NCBI RefSeq assembly: GCF_002891535.1
Contig: NZ_PDZR01000005.1
Span: 104,453-168,452 of the forward strand
Reading direction: 5' to 3'
DNA length: 64,000 nucleotides
From: Methylocella silvestris
GTDB taxonomy: Bacteria > Pseudomonadota > Alphaproteobacteria > Rhizobiales > Beijerinckiaceae
Below the pieces are notes generated by a model. It saw nothing but the letters and a program-made list of their open reading frames with translations. It did no database searches and had not been told where the DNA came from. The translations under genes were made by a program, and so were the position numbers. The stretch's first letter is position 1, and each line of letters opens with the position of its first letter. Below, in pieces: positions 31,304-39,897 of this stretch.

Positions 31304-32701
31304 TTAGTCGCGCCGCCGCCGCAAGATCATCGGCAGGCCGCCTTCCGGCCGCAGCGTGATGTGTTGCACCGGCTTCACTTCATAGCCTTTGCGCGTCTCA
31401 AGCGTAAAAGAGCGCATGATATGGGCGAGGATGATCGCCGCCTCCTGCAGCGCGAAGGCGCCGCCGATGCAGATGCGCGGCCCGGCGCCGAGCGGCAAAT
31501 AGGCGAAGCGGTCGATTTTTTCCCGCGCGCCCGGCAGGAAGCGGCGCGGATCGAAGGCGTCCGGCTCATCCCACAACAACCTGTGTCGGTGCAGCACCCA
31601 TTGCGACACCATCACCAGCGTTCCCTTGCGGATGCGCCGGCCTGCCAGCGTATCGAAATCGATCGCCTCGCGGCTAATGCTGGCGACAGGCGGATAAAGC
31701 CGCATCGCCTCCTCGATCACGGCGCGGGTCTCAACGAGGCGCTCGGCATATTGCTCGACCGGGCCGGGCAGAACGGCGTCGGCTTCCGCAGCGAGGCGCA
31801 CCCGCCATTCAGGCGACATCGACAGTAAAAACAGCGCCCAGATCAGCGCATTCGAGGTCGTCTCATGGCCGGCGCCGATGAAGGTGACGATATTCGATCG
31901 GACTTCAGCGCCCGTCAGCCCCGCGCCCGTCTCCGGATCCTGCGCCTCGAGCAGCAGGGTCAGGAGATCGCGCGGCGCTGATCCCGCGTTTTGAGCAATG
32001 AGCCGTTTGCGCCGATCGACGAGCGTATTGACGATATCCTCGAAAAAGCTGAGGGCCTTCCGGCCGCCGCTGCGTCCGAAGCGGGGCGCCCAATCGGGGA
32101 AATCGAGAAGGTCAAACGGATCGAGCGTTCCGAGCGTCCGGAAATAGCGGGTCAAGGCCGTGGTGAATTCGCCCGGATCGCGGCCAAGCCCGTCGGAAAA
32201 CAGGGTGCGGCCCAGCGCATCGAGGGTGACGCGCGCCATTTCCGGCTGGATGTCGAACAGCCGCCCCTCCCGGAAATTCGTCCAGCGCGCGATGAGTCTT
32301 TCAGCGGCCTCATTCATCGCCAGGGCAAAAGAGGCGACCGTTTTGGGCGTAAAAAGGGGCGCCAGCGTGCGGCGCTGGACGCGCCAATCGTCGCCCTCGA
32401 CCAACAGGAGCCCCTCGCGCAGTCCCTCCCCCAGCACGCGCTTTTGCAGGGCGTCCTTGCGATAGTTGGCGGCGTTGTCAACGAGGAATCGGCGGATGGC
32501 GGCCGGCTCGCTCACCACCGCGATGGTCCCGAGAATTGTGGGTCCGACGAGGATCGGCAGTTCGAAATGCGCACGGGTCCAGGTCTCGATCGGGTTTTTG
32601 CGCAGAACCCACATGGTCTGGAGCGGGCCGAGCGGGCCCTTGCGCGGCGCCGGCGCAGGAGGGCGGGGCAAAACCGCGGCGGCAGGGGAAAAATTTGTCA
32701 T
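31304..32701 (-). CDS. Cytochrome P450
   Basis: 465 residues, a soluble bacterial-type P450 without a membrane anchor. I-helix VTFIGAGHETTSNALIWALF carries the acid-alcohol-type AGHETT motif; the K-helix ExxR is in VIEEAMRLYPPVASISREA; and the heme loop is LPLGAGPRICIGGAFALQEAAIIL, where the usual first Phe is Leu but the axial Cys is intact. The order and spacing are those of fatty-acid- or terpene-oxidising CYPs. No ferredoxin or reductase gene is adjacent, so redox partners must come from elsewhere. Confidence 0.93.
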   Translation of the reverse strand: MTNFSPAAAVLPRPPAPAPRKGPLGPLQTMWVLRKNPIETWTRAHFELPILVGPTILGTIAVVSEPAAIRRFLVDNAANYRKDALQKRVLGEGLREGLLLVEGDDWRVQRRTLAPLFTPKTVASFALAMNEAAERLIARWTNFREGRLFDIQPEMARVTLDALGRTLFSDGLGRDPGEFTTALTRYFRTLGTLDPFDLLDFPDWAPRFGRSGGRKALSFFEDIVNTLVDRRKRLIAQNAGSAPRDLLTLLLEAQDPETGAGLTGAEVRSNIVTFIGAGHETTSNALIWALFLLSMSPEWRVRLAAEADAVLPGPVEQYAERLVETRAVIEEAMRLYPPVASISREAIDFDTLAGRRIRKGTLVMVSQWVLHRHRLLWDEPDAFDPRRFLPGAREKIDRFAYLPLGAGPRICIGGAFALQEAAIILAHIMRSFTLETRKGYEVKPVQHITLRPEGGLPMILRRRRD

Positions 32702-32837
32702 TGCGCCAATCTAGGCCGGGCCACGCCACACGCAAGCCGGCAGAGCGCGCCCACGTGGCGGCCGCCGGCTTCAAATCGGGATAGCGACCCGCTTGCAGGC
32801 TCGCCCGGTCCGGGCTAGAACCCGCCATTCACTGAAC

Positions 32838-32913
32838 GCTCCCTTCGTCTAGCGGTCCAGGACGTCGCCCTCTCACGGCGAAAACAGGGGTTCGATTCCC
32901 CTAGGGAGCGCCA
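32838..32913 (+). tRNA. tRNA-Glu (CTC anticodon)
   Basis: 76 nucleotides with the acceptor stem GCTCCCT/AGGGAGC, discriminator G and encoded CCA at 32911-32913. The anticodon arm is TCGCC-CTCTCAC-GGCGA with anticodon CTC, and the T arm is CAGGGGTTCGATTCCCCTA. Its layout closely resembles bacterial tRNA-Glu. It is followed directly by insertion-sequence remnants, so it may mark an integration hot spot. Confidence 0.95.
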
Positions 32914-32959
32914 AATAAAACAGGCGGTTAACCATTTCAGCCGGGCGCCTCGGCGTTCG

Positions 32960-32978
32960 TACGGAAATTATACGGAAA
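32960..32978. repeat. Short direct repeat downstream of tRNA-Glu
   Basis: TACGGAAA occurs at 32960-32967 and 32971-32978, 11 bases apart, in the 230-base spacer between the tRNA and the IS630 remnant. It may be a leftover of an attachment or recombinase-binding site, but no intact integrase is next to it. Confidence 0.3.
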
Positions 32979-33146
32979 GTATGCGTGCGAACTTCGGCGT
33001 TCGCCGATGGTCATTCATGCGCTGATCGCCAATCCGCTCAGCGGTGTTTGCGTAGCTTGAGCCTGTTTCGCATTTTCCGATTCGAGCGGGATTCCCAAAT
33101 CGTTAAAAGGCTGATTCCTTGCGTCATGCGTATGACGGAGGGAAAA

Positions 33147-34077
33147 ATGGCGCGCGCTTAGAGTCAGGATTTGCTTGACCGGGTGATCGACGCCGCGTTG
33201 ACGGGGACTTCTGCGCGGCAGGCGGCGCCGCGGTTCGGCGTCGGCTTGGCGACGGCGATCGTGTGGGTGCGCCGGGCCCGCGAGAACGACGAACGCGCGG
33301 CGCGCAAGCAGGGCCAGCCGCGCCGCTCGAAGCTCGATCCGCACCGCGACTATCTCCTCGAGTTGATCGCGCAAACCCCGGACCTGACCATCAGCGAGCT
33401 CGTCGAGCGGCTTGTGGCTGAACGCGGCGCGATGGCGAGCCGGGCGACGCTGTGGACCTTCCTCGACCGCTGCGGCCTGACGTTCAAAAAAAGTCCGCTC
33501 ATGCGAGCGAGCAGGACTGCCCGGACATCCTGAAGCGGCGCGAGGACTGGTTCGAAGGCCAGCTCGACCTCGACCCGGAAAAACGCGCCTTCATCGACGA
33601 GACGTGGACCTAAACCAACATGGCGCGCCTGCGCGGGCGCGCATTGAAAGGCGAGCGGCTGCGCGCCGCGATCCCGCATGGCCACTGGAAAACCACGACC
33701 TTCGTCGGTGCGCTGCGGCTTTCCGGCATGACGGCGCCGATGGTTCTCGACGGACCGAACAACGGCGTCTGGTTCCAGGCCTATGTCGATCAGGTCCTGA
33801 TCCCCGAACTGAGGCAAGGCGACATCGTGATCATGGACAATCTCGGCAGCCACAAAGGCGCCGGCGTGCGTGCGGCAATCGAGGCGGCGGGCGCCGCACT
33901 TCTGTATCTCCCGCCCTATAGCCCCGACTTTAATCCGATCGAGAACGCCTTCTCCAAGCTGAAAGCGCATCTGCGCAAGGCCGCCGAGCGAACCGTCGAC
34001 GGCCTATGGCGAGCAATCGGCCACATCGTCGATCTCTCGCAAACTTCTTCGCCGCCGCTGGATATGACCCGGATTAA
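33147..34077 (+). pseudogene. IS630 family transposase, broken
   Basis: Joined, the fragments give a nearly whole IS630 transposase: SQDLLDRVIDAALTGTSARQAAPRFGVG (helix-turn-helix), then AFIDETWT, then GDIVIMDNLGSHKGAGVRAAIEAAG and YSPDFNPIENAFSKLK with the DDE residues. Lesions: a TAG at 33159 just after MARA, a shift of -1 at an A7G run (33486-33493), a TAA at 33611 inside the ETWTxTN motif, and a small deletion plus shift near 34035 that removes part of the C-terminal VDLF region. The A7G shift could be natural programmed frameshifting of this family; the nonsense codons cannot. The original stop is at 34075. Confidence 0.85.
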
Positions 34078-34084
34078 GACGCTG

Positions 34085-34321
34085 CGCCTTCAGCTTCGTC
34101 ACTTCGCGCTTCAGACGCTCGATCTCGAGCTGCTCCGGCTTTTGCTGACCTTACCCGGGGAACGCCTGCTTCGGATCGGAGCCCAATTCGCGAACCCATC
34201 GCCGCAGAACGTTTTCATGCACATCCAGGTCACGACATGCTTGCGCGACGCTCACGCCCCGTTCGCGGACCAGACGAACAGCCTCGACCTTAAACTCCCG
34301 ACCAAATATTCGCCTCGCCAT
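34085..34321 (-). pseudogene. IS3 family transposase orfA, truncated
   Basis: From the ATG at 34321 the frame reads ARRIFGREFKVEAVRLVRERGVSVAQACRDLDVHENVLRRWVRELGSDPKQAFPG, an IS3-type orfA helix-turn-helix. A TAA at 34151 then interrupts it; the frame continues beyond as GQQKPEQLEIERLKREVTKLKA, the expected leucine-zipper part, and stops at the junction with the IS630 remnant at about 34080. The orfB part is missing. A GTGGACACAGAG-like end sequence on the minus strand just upstream (near 34360) looks like the element's left terminus. Confidence 0.8.
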
Positions 34322-34578
34322 CGCACCTCCAGCTTCATGAAACACCTTTTCTCTGTGTCCACGAAACCGGCAGCAGGCCTACCCAGATTCCTGGAGCTTG
34401 ATCAGCTCAAACTGCAGATGAGCGAGCTCCGCGCAGTCGGCGGATGCCTTGTACTGCTCGAACGCGGTCCCGCGCATCGCGCAGCACGGATTTTACCGGC
34501 GCGGCTATCTTGTTGTTCTTGTTTATGTTCTTCTACAGCCAGAGGCTAGAGGTCTTCCATTTTGCGTGTCGGGCGGGA

Positions 34579-35676
34579 CTACTTCCGCGCCGTTGCAGCC
34601 GCGTTCATTCGCGCCGAAGAGATCAGGCGCTCGCCGGGCGAGACGTCTTTTCCGGAGATCGCCTGGCCTTCGATCAGCCGAGCTCCGATCAGGCGGACTA
34701 CTTCCGGGCTGTCGGCGAACTTTCCATGATGGAAGGGATCGTTGCTGGCGAGCTTTGTCAGGTCGATCACCACGATATTCGAGGCGCTCAGCTTGGAGCG
34801 GTAGGGTTCCATGTCCGGGTCGATGCCGCCCAGCCGATCCTTGTCGCCGGCAAGAAGGCGCGAAAGCGAGAGCGCATTATCATCCTGCGACAGGAAAATG
34901 GTGAACCGGGGCTTTGGCTCCCCAAGTTGCGAATACTCGGAGCGGAACACGTCGACGTCCAGGTCCGGCGCAGCCATGACCACATTCTTGATCTTTGAGG
35001 GCACGGCGCCGTGCCGGATGGCGATCTGGCGGAGCGCTTCAACGGCGATCCAGTTACCCATCGAATGGGCGAGAATCGTAATATCGGATACATTTGGGTC
35101 GGAGGCCGCCCGCGCCAGAAGATATTCCAGCGCATCGCGGGAGTTGGTGGCGCTCTCTTTATCGTAAAGATACTCGAATGGGCGGTCGCGCGAAGGCCAG
35201 GTGAAAAGAATAGGAGCAGCGTCCGTTCCGGAATCATGGACGATCTGTGCAAGCCGATAGGCAGCCTCCTCGAAGCTGTTGTTGAAGCCGTGCACAAAGA
35301 CGAGGACTTTCCTGCGCTTGGCGGCGACGTTGAGGAACCATTTATCTACTTGTTCGGGCGCGATGTCGTTAATCGCCAGCGTCGCAAACTCATGTTGTGC
35401 GTCGGGCTGCTGGCTCCGCGGCCATTGGATCTCTCCAATTCTGCGCACGCCGTCTTGCGGCACCGACACGACAAGATTGAGCAGCGACCTCCCCTCGGCG
35501 CGCTCGCCATCATAAATCTCTCCGGGAGCCGAACTGCGGGAGCGGGTTGACATGACCAGCATATTTACGGTCGCTGCGCCTTTAGCCGTTGCGGCTGTGG
35601 GCAAGAGAACGTTCGAAGGATGGCTGGCGCATGCCGCAACCATGAGGCCGCAGCCGATCAAAAAGAAGATGCGCAT
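34579..35676 (-). CDS. Lipoprotein alpha/beta hydrolase (DUF900 family)
   Basis: 365 residues from the ATG at 35676; the longer frame to 35943 lies over the fabI 3' end. The start gives a lipoprotein signal: MRIFFLIGCGLMVAACASHPS, with the lipobox VAAC. The hydrolase core has KVLVFVHGFNNSFEEAAYRLAQIVHD, LFTWPSRD, ILAHSMGNWIAVEALRQ (Ser in HSMG) and AAPDLDVDVF, the pattern of DUF900 / PF05990. The C-terminal His and acid are less certain. Its substrate is unknown; location is probably the inner or outer membrane facing the periplasm. Confidence 0.87.
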   Translation of the reverse strand: MRIFFLIGCGLMVAACASHPSNVLLPTAATAKGAATVNMLVMSTRSRSSAPGEIYDGERAEGRSLLNLVVSVPQDGVRRIGEIQWPRSQQPDAQHEFATLAINDIAPEQVDKWFLNVAAKRRKVLVFVHGFNNSFEEAAYRLAQIVHDSGTDAAPILFTWPSRDRPFEYLYDKESATNSRDALEYLLARAASDPNVSDITILAHSMGNWIAVEALRQIAIRHGAVPSKIKNVVMAAPDLDVDVFRSEYSQLGEPKPRFTIFLSQDDNALSLSRLLAGDKDRLGGIDPDMEPYRSKLSASNIVVIDLTKLASNDPFHHGKFADSPEVVRLIGARLIEGQAISGKDVSPGERLISSARMNAAATARK

Positions 35677-35845
35677 CCGAAACAGCAGCGGGGGCCAGTG
35701 TCGGAACTCTGCGGGAGGGCTACAATTGCCAACCCACACGGACGCGGATGATCTCCCCGTTGAAATTGCGGCCTTTGAACGGGTCACTTTACGCTCAGCA
35801 TCCCATTTGCCCCTGATGTCGCCCCCTGCCGGCAGACAGCGTCCG

Positions 35846-36622
35846 TTACACCACAATATGCGCGCCGCCGTCGACATAGACGGTGCCGCCAGTGACGCGC
35901 CGGGCGAATGGGGTCGCGAGATAAGTGCAGGCGTAGCCGACATCCATGATGTCGATGAGTTCGCCGACCGGCGCCCTGTGCGCCGCCTCGTTCAGCAGCG
36001 TATCGAAGTCTTTCAGTCCCCCGGCCGCGCGCGTCTTGAGCGGGCCAGGCGAGATCGCATGCACGCGAATGCCAGAGGGGCCAAGCTCATAGGCGAGGTA
36101 GCGGCATGACGCCTCGAGAGCGGCCTTTACGGGTCCCATCACGTTGTAGTTCGGAACGACGCAATTGGCCCCAAGATAGGTCATCGCGAACATCGTTCCA
36201 CCCTCGCTCATCAGCGGCGCGGCCAGTTTCGCCATACGGATGAACGAATGGCAGGACACGTCCATCGCTTTCGCGAACCCTTCCGCGGAGCAGTTCAGAA
36301 GGCCGCCTTGTAAGTCCTCCTTCGGCGCGAAAGCGATGGAGTGCACGAGAATGTCGAGCCGGCCCCAGCGCTCCCTGATCTCGTCGAACAGAGCCTCAAG
36401 CTGACCATTGGCCGTGACGTCGAGGAGCCTGAAGATCGCGGCATCGAGCTCTTCCGCAAGTGGAGCGACGTAGCCGCGCGTTTTTTCGTTTACATAAGTG
36501 AGGGCGATGTCCGCCCCGGCTGCGTGAAAGGCTTTGGCGCAGCCATAGGCGATGGAATCGCTGTTGGCGACGCCAACGACAAGGGCTTTCTGGTTACGCA
36601 GGACCAAAGGGATGTCGGTCAT
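35846..36622 (-). CDS. fabI: Enoyl-[acyl-carrier-protein] reductase (NADH), FabI type
   Basis: 258 residues from the ATG at 36622. It catalyses the last reduction of fatty-acid elongation. FabI features: ALVVGVANSDSIAYGCAKAFHAAGADIALTYVN, VHSIAFAPKEDLQG, the active-site Tyr pair in YLGANCVVPNYNVMGPVKAALEASCRYLAYELG with the Y-x6-K spacing, and SPGPLKTRAAGGL. It is likely a second FabI, since the SPGPLKTRAA loop differs from the housekeeping form I know. It follows the DUF3141 gene by 46 bases on the same strand, so cotranscription is likely. Confidence 0.92.
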   Translation of the reverse strand: MTDIPLVLRNQKALVVGVANSDSIAYGCAKAFHAAGADIALTYVNEKTRGYVAPLAEELDAAIFRLLDVTANGQLEALFDEIRERWGRLDILVHSIAFAPKEDLQGGLLNCSAEGFAKAMDVSCHSFIRMAKLAAPLMSEGGTMFAMTYLGANCVVPNYNVMGPVKAALEASCRYLAYELGPSGIRVHAISPGPLKTRAAGGLKDFDTLLNEAAHRAPVGELIDIMDVGYACTYLATPFARRVTGGTVYVDGGAHIVV

Positions 36623-36668
36623 CAAAGAAGTCTCTTGTTCGTGATCGGCGGCGCGGCGGCGCCTGATT

Positions 36669-38993
36669 TCATTGGGCCGCGAGGCGGGGAGTGGTGATCT
36701 GCGGCGCCAAGGCGATGGCTTCTGGCGACTGACCGAATATCGCCTCGATGCGGGCAAGGCGGCGCGCCGTCTCCTCGGAGAGATCGCCTTCCGCGAGTAC
36801 GATCTTGCGGATCGCGGCGACCGCAGTCGCCCGGTCGGAGGCAGACGCGGGCAGAAGCTTCGGGATCGCGGCGACGGCGCGCTCCTCGTCCATGCGCACG
36901 ATCAGCGCCTGCCGCCGCAGCATCTCCTTCAGCCGCGCCATGCTGGGGCGCGCCTGCGGCTGCTGGCTGTCGCGCAGCTGCATCAGCGCCGCAAAAGCCC
37001 GCTCGTCGATCGCGCTTTGGCCGCGATAGACATAGACCAGCGCGCGCAGCCCCGCGTCCAGATGATCGCCATGCTCCAGCCCTTCGATCAACTCTGCGCG
37101 CAGGCGCGCCGTCGCGGCCTCGCGTGCGAGGTCGCGCGCGATCCCCTGGCGCGGCCTGATCTCGCCCGGATCGAGCCCGACCATCGCCTGCACGAGGGGC
37201 GCGCCATAAACAGTGAGGAACATGTTCTCTGTCAGCGCGTCGCGCGCCCTGCCGAAGGCCTCAAGGCCGTTCGTCACGGCTTCAGAAAAAGCGCGCTCGC
37301 CGGCAAGGAACGGATTATCGGCGCTGACGGGCGCGCGATTGGCGCGGATCGTCTCGGCGAGGGCACCAATCGGCTGCATGAAAGGATTTTTCGACGAAAA
37401 AGCCGAGAATTGGAGCCGGTTGCGCTCGGTTTTGCGCAAGAATTCCGCTGTCCGCTCATTGCTCAGGGCGCGCAGCGTGGGCGATAGGAACCTCCGGTAC
37501 AACGCCTTATTGACCTCGGAGACGCGCGCGACCGTCTCGAACCGCCTGTCGTCTTCGGCGTCATTGCCGCCGAGCGCGCGGATATCGGCGAGTGTGCGGG
37601 GTTCGAAACGAAGCAGATAGCGGCCCTCGACGAGATCGCGGTTGGCGACAGTCTTGTCGACCTCGGTGATGACCGCCTGAAAGAGACCGGGCGGCAGCAG
37701 CTCGATCGCCTCCATGCAGTTAACGAATTTGTCGTGCTCCTTCGTCGCCACCTTGCCGGAGACGAAAATGCCGAGATGGCCGATCGACTCATGCAGCGCA
37801 TAAACGATGGTCTGTCCGCCATCTGCGAGTTCGGTGTCACTCGCGTAAATGTCGGTGATCCAGCCGAGCGCCTGCTGCGGCGGCGTGATGTCGTCGCCCC
37901 ACGAGCAAAAGATGATGATCGGCGCACGGATGTTGCGAAGATCCACCTCGACGCCGTTCGAGGTTCGGATCTCGCCCGAAGTCAGCCTGTTGCCGACGAA
38001 AAGATTGTCGGCGATCCATTGCATCTCCCCGGCGTTGAGCAGCACGGGATTGCCCCACCACGTCTCGAAGTCGAGGAAACGCCCGGCCTCCGTATCGACC
38101 TTCGAATAGACGTTGTAGGGCTTTTTCCAATAGGTGTTCGCGGGGCTCATCCGTTCGAAATTCTCGACAAGCGAAGCGCCGTCGAAAATGCCCGCGCCCA
38201 GATGGCCGGCGAGCGCCGTCAGCCATGTGCCGCCAAGGAGGCCGCCAAGATAACGTAGCGGATTCTTGCCATGGACGCCGGCCCAGTAGGACAGCGGCGC
38301 CCCCGCAAGGATCAGCGCGCCGACGGGGTCGGGATCGACCGCGGCGGTCATGGCGATCTGCCATCCCGCCTGGCAATTGCCGATAAGACAGGGCTTGCCT
38401 TCGGCCAGCGGGTGAAGGGCCGCGACCTCACGTATGAAGCTCGCTTCCGCCGCGCAAACGTCCTCGATCGTCTGCCCCGGCTCAGGCTTTGGCAGAAAGC
38501 CGACGAAATAGCAGGGGTGGCCGGCGGCCAGCGCCTGCCCGATTTCACTCTCCGCCTTCATGCCGCCAATCCCCGGCCCGTGGCCGGCGCGCGGATCGAA
38601 GACGATGAAAGGGCGCTTGGCCGGATCGGTCGCGACTCCCTCGGGCGGAGTGATGCGTACGAGCCCGTAATTGACCGGACGCGGCAGTTTGCGGCCGTCC
38701 ATGACGAGGCTCGCCTTGAAACTGAGGACGTTCGGCGCGATTTCCTCAGTGCGCTCGAGATAGGTGTCGCCACGCTGGCGCAGCACATCGAGAAACAGGA
38801 TGGAGCGCTGCCACGCATCCAGCCAATATTCGGCGGCGGGACCAAACACGCTTGCGCCGGCTTTGCCCCCGCCCCGCGACGCCTCCGCTGCGCCGCCCGC
38901 TGGCGGCAAGAAGGCCGACGGAAGGGCGGAAGACCAGAATTGCGAAAACGCGCTGAAGATCTCTGCGGGAGCATGCTTGGTCGTGTCATCCAT
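36669..38993 (-). CDS. DUF3141 protein with PHA-synthase-like active site
   Basis: 774 residues from the ATG at 38993, with AGAGGAAATCGCT upstream. The N-terminal part resembles PhaC-type proteins (a helical segment before residue 100, then an alpha/beta hydrolase core). LIGNCQAGWQIA places a Cys at 207 in a GxCxG elbow, as in PHA synthases; Asp appears in IFCSWGDDITPP (367/368) and His in HESIGHLGIF (406), completing a Cys-Asp-His set. The C-terminal 350 residues are helical and unlike PhaC. DUF3141 proteins are sometimes annotated as PHB polymerase-like, but polymerase activity is unproven. fabI follows. Confidence 0.88.
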   Translation of the reverse strand: MDDTTKHAPAEIFSAFSQFWSSALPSAFLPPAGGAAEASRGGGKAGASVFGPAAEYWLDAWQRSILFLDVLRQRGDTYLERTEEIAPNVLSFKASLVMDGRKLPRPVNYGLVRITPPEGVATDPAKRPFIVFDPRAGHGPGIGGMKAESEIGQALAAGHPCYFVGFLPKPEPGQTIEDVCAAEASFIREVAALHPLAEGKPCLIGNCQAGWQIAMTAAVDPDPVGALILAGAPLSYWAGVHGKNPLRYLGGLLGGTWLTALAGHLGAGIFDGASLVENFERMSPANTYWKKPYNVYSKVDTEAGRFLDFETWWGNPVLLNAGEMQWIADNLFVGNRLTSGEIRTSNGVEVDLRNIRAPIIIFCSWGDDITPPQQALGWITDIYASDTELADGGQTIVYALHESIGHLGIFVSGKVATKEHDKFVNCMEAIELLPPGLFQAVITEVDKTVANRDLVEGRYLLRFEPRTLADIRALGGNDAEDDRRFETVARVSEVNKALYRRFLSPTLRALSNERTAEFLRKTERNRLQFSAFSSKNPFMQPIGALAETIRANRAPVSADNPFLAGERAFSEAVTNGLEAFGRARDALTENMFLTVYGAPLVQAMVGLDPGEIRPRQGIARDLAREAATARLRAELIEGLEHGDHLDAGLRALVYVYRGQSAIDERAFAALMQLRDSQQPQARPSMARLKEMLRRQALIVRMDEERAVAAIPKLLPASASDRATAVAAIRKIVLAEGDLSEETARRLARIEAIFGQSPEAIALAPQITTPRLAAQ

Positions 38994-39276
38994 AGCGATT
39001 TCCTCTTCTGTGCGAGCGCCGCAAAGCTGGGGGCTTCCGCCCTCGGAAGTTCGGAGCCGATGGCGCCGCGCGGCCTGGCGCATTTTCTGCCAGGGCGGGC
39101 GCCTGGCTTTGTGTTCGAAAATGCCCGGAATCTGGACCGGTTTGTTAACCAACCAGATGACTCCATCTGGCGGGAAAGCGGCATAATATAGCGCGGTCCG
39201 GCGGACTCTTCTCTGCTTTTCCGGTCTGGAGTTCGCTAGAGAAAGCTGTCGACGACGAAGTTATCCGCGGCAGGCC
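38994..39276. other. Spacer upstream of the DUF3141 gene
   Basis: 283 bases between the DUF3141 start and the stop of the unknown 157-aa gene. It should contain a promoter if the DUF3141/fabI pair is transcribed on its own. No FNR-type box or repeat was seen. Confidence 0.4.
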
Positions 39277-39750
39277 TCATCTCCAGGTCAAAAACATGCC
39301 GACATCGCCCGGAAAGCCGCGCGGCCAGTCGATGATCATCGCCTTAAGGCCGTAGCCGAGCCCCTGGAACTTGTCCTTCCAGACCTCGTAAAGCTGCCGC
39401 GGCGCGCCGACGAGCGAGTCCGGCCAATCCTCCTCGGGAAGATTGATCGACCTTCCGTGGTCGGTGCAAAGTTCCGAAGGAAAGCGAAGGATCATGAGTT
39501 CATGCTCGTCCCGCTCGGCGGCGAGTTCAATGCGCCGCTTCAACGATTCAAGTTTTTCGTGCGTGATTTCGATCGGCTGCAATAATGTGTCGATCAGCTG
39601 TTTTTTGGCCAGCTCGGCCGCCTGTTGCGCGGTGAAGGACTGAGAGGTTTTAGCCGTCTCCACCTCTGCGATATAGGCTTTGAGATCGGCGACCGACATG
39701 AAGGTCTCGTCGTCGACGACGCGCGCAGCCGGGTTGGTTTTTTCGCTCAT
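39277..39750 (-). CDS. Hypothetical protein, 157 aa
   Basis: 157 residues, acidic and soluble, with no signal peptide or membrane segment. The N-terminal half is helical and probably coiled (SVADLKAYIAEVETAKTSQSFTAQQAAELAKKQLIDTLLQPIEITHEKLESLKRRIELAAERDEHELMILRFPSELCTDHGRSI), the C-terminal half has several Trp and Gly (EDWPDSLVGAPRQLYEVWKDKFQGLGYGLKAMIIDWPRGFPGDVGMFLTWR). I do not recognise a family. Codon use and composition support a real gene; it lies 133 bases from the antiporter stop and 283 before DUF3141, both on the same strand. Confidence 0.72.
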   Translation of the reverse strand: MSEKTNPAARVVDDETFMSVADLKAYIAEVETAKTSQSFTAQQAAELAKKQLIDTLLQPIEITHEKLESLKRRIELAAERDEHELMILRFPSELCTDHGRSINLPEEDWPDSLVGAPRQLYEVWKDKFQGLGYGLKAMIIDWPRGFPGDVGMFLTWR

Positions 39751-39870
39751 GGATGTGCTCCTTGACTACAGGTTCATAAAGGGGAACCCGGGAGGGGGTT
39801 TCCGAGAAAGTCGAGGCGGCGCGCGCCGGCCGAACGATAGAGAACCGCCTTCATGCATAACGGAAATAAT

Positions 39871-39897
39871 CTCCGCCTTTCATCAGAAAAGGCGGAG
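39871..39897 (-). terminator. Intrinsic terminator overlapping the antiporter stop codon
   Basis: On the minus strand CTCCGCCTTT pairs with AAAGGCGGAG around a seven-base TCTGATG loop, so the TGA stop of the transporter gene lies inside the hairpin. ATTATTT follows the stem. Position is right for the end of the pta-ackA-pflB-pflA-transporter operon. Confidence 0.75.
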
